Source: Campylobacterota bacterium
GTDB taxonomy: Bacteria; Campylobacterota; Campylobacteria; Campylobacterales; Sulfurovaceae
Direction of reading: 5' to 3'
DNA: 5,732 bases
NCBI GenBank assembly: GCA_011330645.1
Contig: DRQB01000003.1
Coordinates: 1-5,732 of the forward strand
Shown here: positions 5,166 to 5,732 of the stretch, in pieces
Numbering within the stretch: position 1 is the first letter of the stretch
Layout: each line of letters starts with the position of its first letter
Notes under the pieces: generated by a model
What the model was told of the DNA's origin: nothing
Databases searched by the model: none
The model's input: the letters and a program-made list of their open reading frames with translations, nothing else
Position numbers and translations under genes: made by a program

Positions 5166-5732
5166 TTTTAATCCCTCTCCCTACACAATATGCCTTCGCA
5201 GACATAGCTTTTTTAGAGGCTGGCTGTAATGTGCCAATCTTCAATGCCCCTCTGTCACATCCCACAACAATGCTTTCATCTTCAAAAGCAAGCAATTGGG
5301 AAGCTTTGTGATTTTTCTGGGTTTCAACCAAAACTATCTCATCAAACTTTGTGCCATTACTGGCAAATATCCCTGGCCAACCTTCAAATGCTCTATATTT
5401 ATTGTAAATACTCTGTGCATCGTCAAAATCAATCTCTCCATCAGATTTTTTAATCTTTTTGCAGAGTGTTGCCTGAGATTCATCTTGCTTGAGCGGTGTG
5501 AGATTTTCAAAGTTGCGTACGGTACTTAAAGTAAGTTTGCATGCATCTTCCGTCAATTGTTGCATCAAAGCATGCAGTCTCATATCATCAGGGATAACAA
5601 ACTCAATTTTTTCAAGAATATCTCCCGTATCTAAGCCCTCTTCCATCAACATAGAAGTCACACCTGTTTTTTCATCACCATTGAGCAGTGATTGTTGTAC
5701 AGGAGATGCACCTCTATATTGTGGTAAAAGCG
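5146..5732 (-). CDS. fmt: Methionyl-tRNA formyltransferase, 5' end cut by window edge
   Basis: Transfers a formyl group from 10-formyl-tetrahydrofolate to initiator methionyl-tRNA, marking it for translation start. The window holds 194 codons plus two bases of a family about 300-315 residues long. The missing part is the N-terminal half of the formyltransferase domain, including the Asn and His catalytic residues. The visible part begins in the conserved LLPQYRGASPVQQ segment, followed by GVTSMLMEEGLDTGDIL with the catalytic Asp of the GLDTGD motif. The C-terminal tRNA-binding domain shows ATLCKKIKKSDGEIDF, RAFEGWPGIF and LQPASKKAMSAKAYCVGRG, all family hallmarks. The frame stays open to the edge. 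A GTG at 5659-5661 and the ATGs at 5650-5652 and 5644-5646 are internal codons, not starts. Its 3' end overlaps birA by 20 bases, so the two are surely co-transcribed. Confidence 0.97.
   Translation of the reverse strand, partial: LLPQYRGASPVQQSLLNGDEKTGVTSMLMEEGLDTGDILEKIEFVIPDDMRLHALMQQLTEDACKLTLSTVRNFENLTPLKQDESQATLCKKIKKSDGEIDFDDAQSIYNKYRAFEGWPGIFASNGTKFDEIVLVETQKNHKASQLLAFEDESIVVGCDRGALKIGTLQPASKKAMSAKAYCVGRGIKIGYTLF
5173..5181 (-). promoter_or_regulatory. Ribosome binding site of birA (supports the TTG start)
   Basis: The minus strand reads GGGAGAGGG, a purine-rich Shine-Dalgarno-like run ending seven bases before the TTG at 5163-5165. It lies within the last codons of fmt and is the main support, besides family alignment, for a TTG start. 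Confidence 0.6.

Overview
The window is an AT-rich stretch of bacterial core chromosome in which every supported gene lies on the minus strand. It is read here from high to low coordinates. The order is fmt (5' end cut by the right edge), birA, parA, parB, atpF' (b'), atpF (b), atpH (delta) and atpA (3' end cut by the left edge). From general knowledge, this order (formyltransferase, biotin ligase, chromosomal ParA/ParB, then an ATP synthase operon opening with b' and b) is the arrangement of Campylobacterota (Epsilonproteobacteria) such as Helicobacter, Campylobacter, Sulfurimonas and Sulfurovum. The protein motifs fit that phylum: a short BirA without a DNA-binding domain, a b subunit with a signal-peptide-like N-terminus, and a separate b' subunit. 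A free-living Sulfurovum- or Sulfurimonas-like organism is my best guess. Genus cannot be fixed from the sequence alone.

Region 1 (about 2835-5732) is a tightly packed block. fmt and birA overlap by 20 bases, birA and parA share an ATGA overlap, and parA and parB are one base apart. They are very probably co-transcribed and partly translationally coupled. The block joins initiator-tRNA formylation, biotin attachment to acetyl-CoA carboxylase, and chromosome segregation.

Region 2 (2740-2834) is the only real intergenic gap, 95 bases. It holds a good extended -10 promoter (TGATAAAAT on the minus strand) for the atp operon, flanked by a 7-base inverted repeat. I see no convincing terminator behind parB.

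Region 3 (1-2739) is the first part of the F1Fo ATP synthase operon. It encodes the two peripheral-stalk b-type subunits, the delta subunit that ties the stalk to F1, and the alpha subunit of the catalytic head. The gamma, beta and epsilon genes would be expected beyond the left edge. The a and c subunits are not in this window; in this phylum they usually lie elsewhere.

This is ordinary conserved housekeeping DNA. I found no mobile element, CRISPR array, RNA gene or new defence system. The most interesting signal is a parS-like palindrome (13 of 16 matches to the classical parS consensus) inside parA, in codons that appear to form a small insertion in the protein.
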